Source: Geobacillus thermodenitrificans subsp. thermodenitrificans DSM 465
Lineage (GTDB): Bacteria > Bacillota > Bacilli > Bacillales > Anoxybacillaceae
Length of the DNA: 64,000 nt
Direction of reading: 5' to 3'
Assembly: GCF_000496575.1 (NCBI RefSeq)
Contig: NZ_AYKT01000008.1
Span: 124,001 to 188,000, forward strand
Position numbers and translations under genes: made by a program. Shown in pieces: positions 62,728-64,000 of this stretch (positions are counted from its first letter, which is position 1; every line of letters begins with the position of its first letter). The notes beneath the pieces are model-generated. The model was not told the DNA's origin. It saw nothing but the letters and a program-made list of their open reading frames with translations, and did not search any database.

Positions 62728-63159
62728 ATGATGATGAAAACGACCGTTACGTGGAATGGAAACATGTCGTTCAGCGGCCAAAGCGCTTCCGGTGTGACGA
62801 TCCCGATGGATGCAGCGAAGGATGTCGGTGGCAACGATTCGGGTGCCCGTCCGATGGAGCTATTGCTTCATGCGTTGGCAGGTTGCACCGGCATTGATAT
62901 CATTTTGATCTTGCAGAAAATGCGGCTTGATGTCCGCTCGTTTTCAATGGAGGTGGAAGGAACGCGCGCCGATGACCACCCAAAACGATTTACCGACATA
63001 CATATTCATTACGCGCTCGAAGGCGATTTGCCGGAAGAAAAAGTCATTCGCGCCATTCGGCTGTCAAAAGAAAAGTATTGTTCCGTCTCCCATTCGTTAA
63101 ATGCCGCTGTTACGGCGAGCTATTCCATTAACGGTATTCGCGGAAAGGAGACCATCTAA
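62728..63159 (+). CDS. OsmC-family peroxidase
   Basis: Cytoplasmic protein of 143 residues of the OsmC/Ohr fold. The redox cysteines are in ALAGCTGIDII and KEKYCSVSHSL, as expected for thiol-dependent peroxidases of this group. The GARPMELLLHALAGC segment is diagnostic of the YhfA-like OsmC subgroup rather than Ohr. GAGAGGGG precedes ATG 62728; two further ATG codons follow in frame. Single gene, divergent from plsY and ended by a terminator. Confidence 0.9.
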   Translation: MMMKTTVTWNGNMSFSGQSASGVTIPMDAAKDVGGNDSGARPMELLLHALAGCTGIDIILILQKMRLDVRSFSMEVEGTRADDHPKRFTDIHIHYALEGDLPEEKVIRAIRLSKEKYCSVSHSLNAAVTASYSINGIRGKETI

Positions 63160-63269
63160 CGAAGCGCGGCTTTGCGATGTTGCTGTTTGGGCCGCTAGTG
63201 TGAACATGTCCTTGCTTATCGCACCGGCCCTTACAGTGGGGGATGAGCTACTCATTCCTGTAAGCGAGG

Positions 63270-63306
63270 AAAAGGTGTTTCGTCGACACGAGCGAAGCAC
63301 CTTTTC
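63270..63306 (+). terminator. Terminator after the OsmC gene
   Basis: AAAAGGTGTTTCG / CGAAGCACCTTTT hairpin followed by TCTTATT. Confidence 0.8.
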
Positions 63307-63981
63307 TTATTCGAACGCATAGTGACGATGGATCGTTTGGATGGACATTCATTTCTTCAACGAGCCGGATCGGCAAGACGAGCTCCTCATGCGATTTACT
63401 GATGCTTCCGCCCGTTTCGTGGGCAATGAGGTCGACGGCTTTCATCGCGGTGGGTGCGCAAGTCGTCTGTCGCTTTGTGCGGGCACTTCTTTTTTTCATT
63501 TCCACCGATGTCTTTATCCATTCCTTTTGCGCTTGTTTAGTTGTCAAAACGTCACCAGCTGCTCTTTTGGCGCCAGGCGAATAGAGGCGATAAGCGTTTT
63601 CCCTTCTGCCCATTCTTTGTTTATCAAACGTCGGTTCCATTGTTCAAACGATGCGCTGCCTTCATCTTCGTCGTAAGTGCGATACTTGATCAGCGAATGG
63701 TCAGCTAAACAGGCGATAACACAAGCTTGGTTTTGATGCCGATACTTTTTGCTGACATCCAGCTGCCAAGACGGTATACCGCTTCATCTAGACGACGAAT
63801 ACACAGTGACAGTCAACAGCTTCCTTGCTAATGGCTTCGCTATGTTGACCGAAAGGACCACACGCCAAGTAGGTTAATTTGATTATTCTTGTCGTGTGTA
63901 TTCGGAGGAGGAGTCTTTTTCGGTGCGGATTGAGGAGCAAACCACCCTGCTTTCATAACAGAACGAAAAGGGGAGGACAGA
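63307..63981. other. Degenerate region at the window end
   Basis: No intact gene. Frames are short and interrupted on both strands. The best open stretch is the minus-strand fragment at 63544-63780 listed separately. AT content is ordinary and no insertion sequence ends are visible. Confidence 0.45.
63544..63780 (-). pseudogene. Gene fragment of unknown family
   Basis: A minus-strand frame open for about 79 codons between stops, without start codon or ribosome site, reads through QNQACVIACLADHSLIK, DEGSASFEQWNRRLINKEWA and ends at KEQLVTF. The residue pattern is protein-like, but I do not recognise the family. It is probably the 3' end of a gene whose 5' part has been lost. Confidence 0.35.
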
Positions 63982-64000
63982 TTGCTTGTAATAATGAAGA
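63982..64000 (+). CDS. Start of a gene cut by the window end
   Basis: TTG at 63982 is preceded by AAAAGGGGAGG with good spacing, and the frame continues (MLVIMK) to the edge. Only six codons are visible, so no product can be named. Confidence 0.4.

Noticed and set aside
1-64000. CRISPR arrays, rRNA genes, prophage or complete insertion sequences
   Set aside because: No regularly spaced repeats, rRNA core sequences, phage modules or transposase genes with terminal inverted repeats were seen.

Overview
The window looks like a chromosomal segment of a moderately thermophilic Bacillaceae, most likely Geobacillus or a close relative. Base composition is near 50% G+C and start codons include many TTG/GTG with strong AAGGAGG-type ribosome binding sites. 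The esterase at 24.3 kb closely resembles, from memory, the thermostable monoacylglycerol lipase of thermophilic Bacillus sp. H-257. Much of 47-60 kb follows the Bacillus subtilis metA / bsaA-ypgR / yphP / ypjP-thy-dfrA / ilvA-ypmPQRS order. There is no CRISPR array, rRNA, prophage or intact insertion sequence. I see one tRNA, one cobalamin riboswitch, and several decayed genes.

Layout. 0-11 kb: a lipoprotein with a SurA-like half; a fructose operon (DeoR regulator, 1-phosphofructokinase, PTS IIABC); a NAPE-PLD-like metallo-beta-lactamase-fold hydrolase; YjbQ; a methionine aminopeptidase; a KinB-like sensor kinase broken at a G homopolymer; a large secreted M6 (InhA-type) metalloprotease. 11-24 kb: a block for life without oxygen, made of a two-gene pyruvate:ferredoxin-type oxidoreductase, a hemerythrin-domain protein and the narGHJI nitrate reductase operon. 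Each of these three units has an Fnr-like palindrome centred about -41.5/-42.5 from its predicted start, so they look like one anaerobic regulon. 24-36 kb: monoacylglycerol lipase, a giant TPR/C39-peptidase protein, a YidC2-type insertase behind a candidate MifM-type force-sensing leader peptide, NAD salvage (pncA, pncB), an exported PepF-like peptidase and an aldo/keto reductase. 36-46 kb: topoisomerase III, a glycerophosphodiesterase, tRNA-Gln, an RraA-like protein, then a B12 riboswitch followed by a reduced cobalamin cluster (cbiA, cbiP, cobT, a decayed cobA, cobO). 46-64 kb: small sporulation-type proteins, homoserine O-acetyltransferase, the ypg/yph/ypj/ypm block with thymidylate synthase and DHFR, threonine deaminase, a secreted anthrax-lethal-factor-like (Pro-Pro endopeptidase-like) protease inserted before thyA, an rRNA methyltransferase, PlsY, OsmC, and a degenerate tail.

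The most interesting item is at 29712-30017. An 87-codon membrane-anchored leader ORF, with an acidic Asp-Glu-Asp near its C terminus, ends inside the 5' arm of a stem whose 3' arm holds the Shine-Dalgarno sequence of the downstream yidC-type gene. This is the architecture of B. subtilis MifM-YidC2. Other points worth checking are the three Fnr promoters, a pair of nearly identical 23-bp Xer/dif-like repeats 32.5 kb apart, the decaying cobalamin cluster, and three very small genes (31, 49 and 26 codons) that are easily missed.
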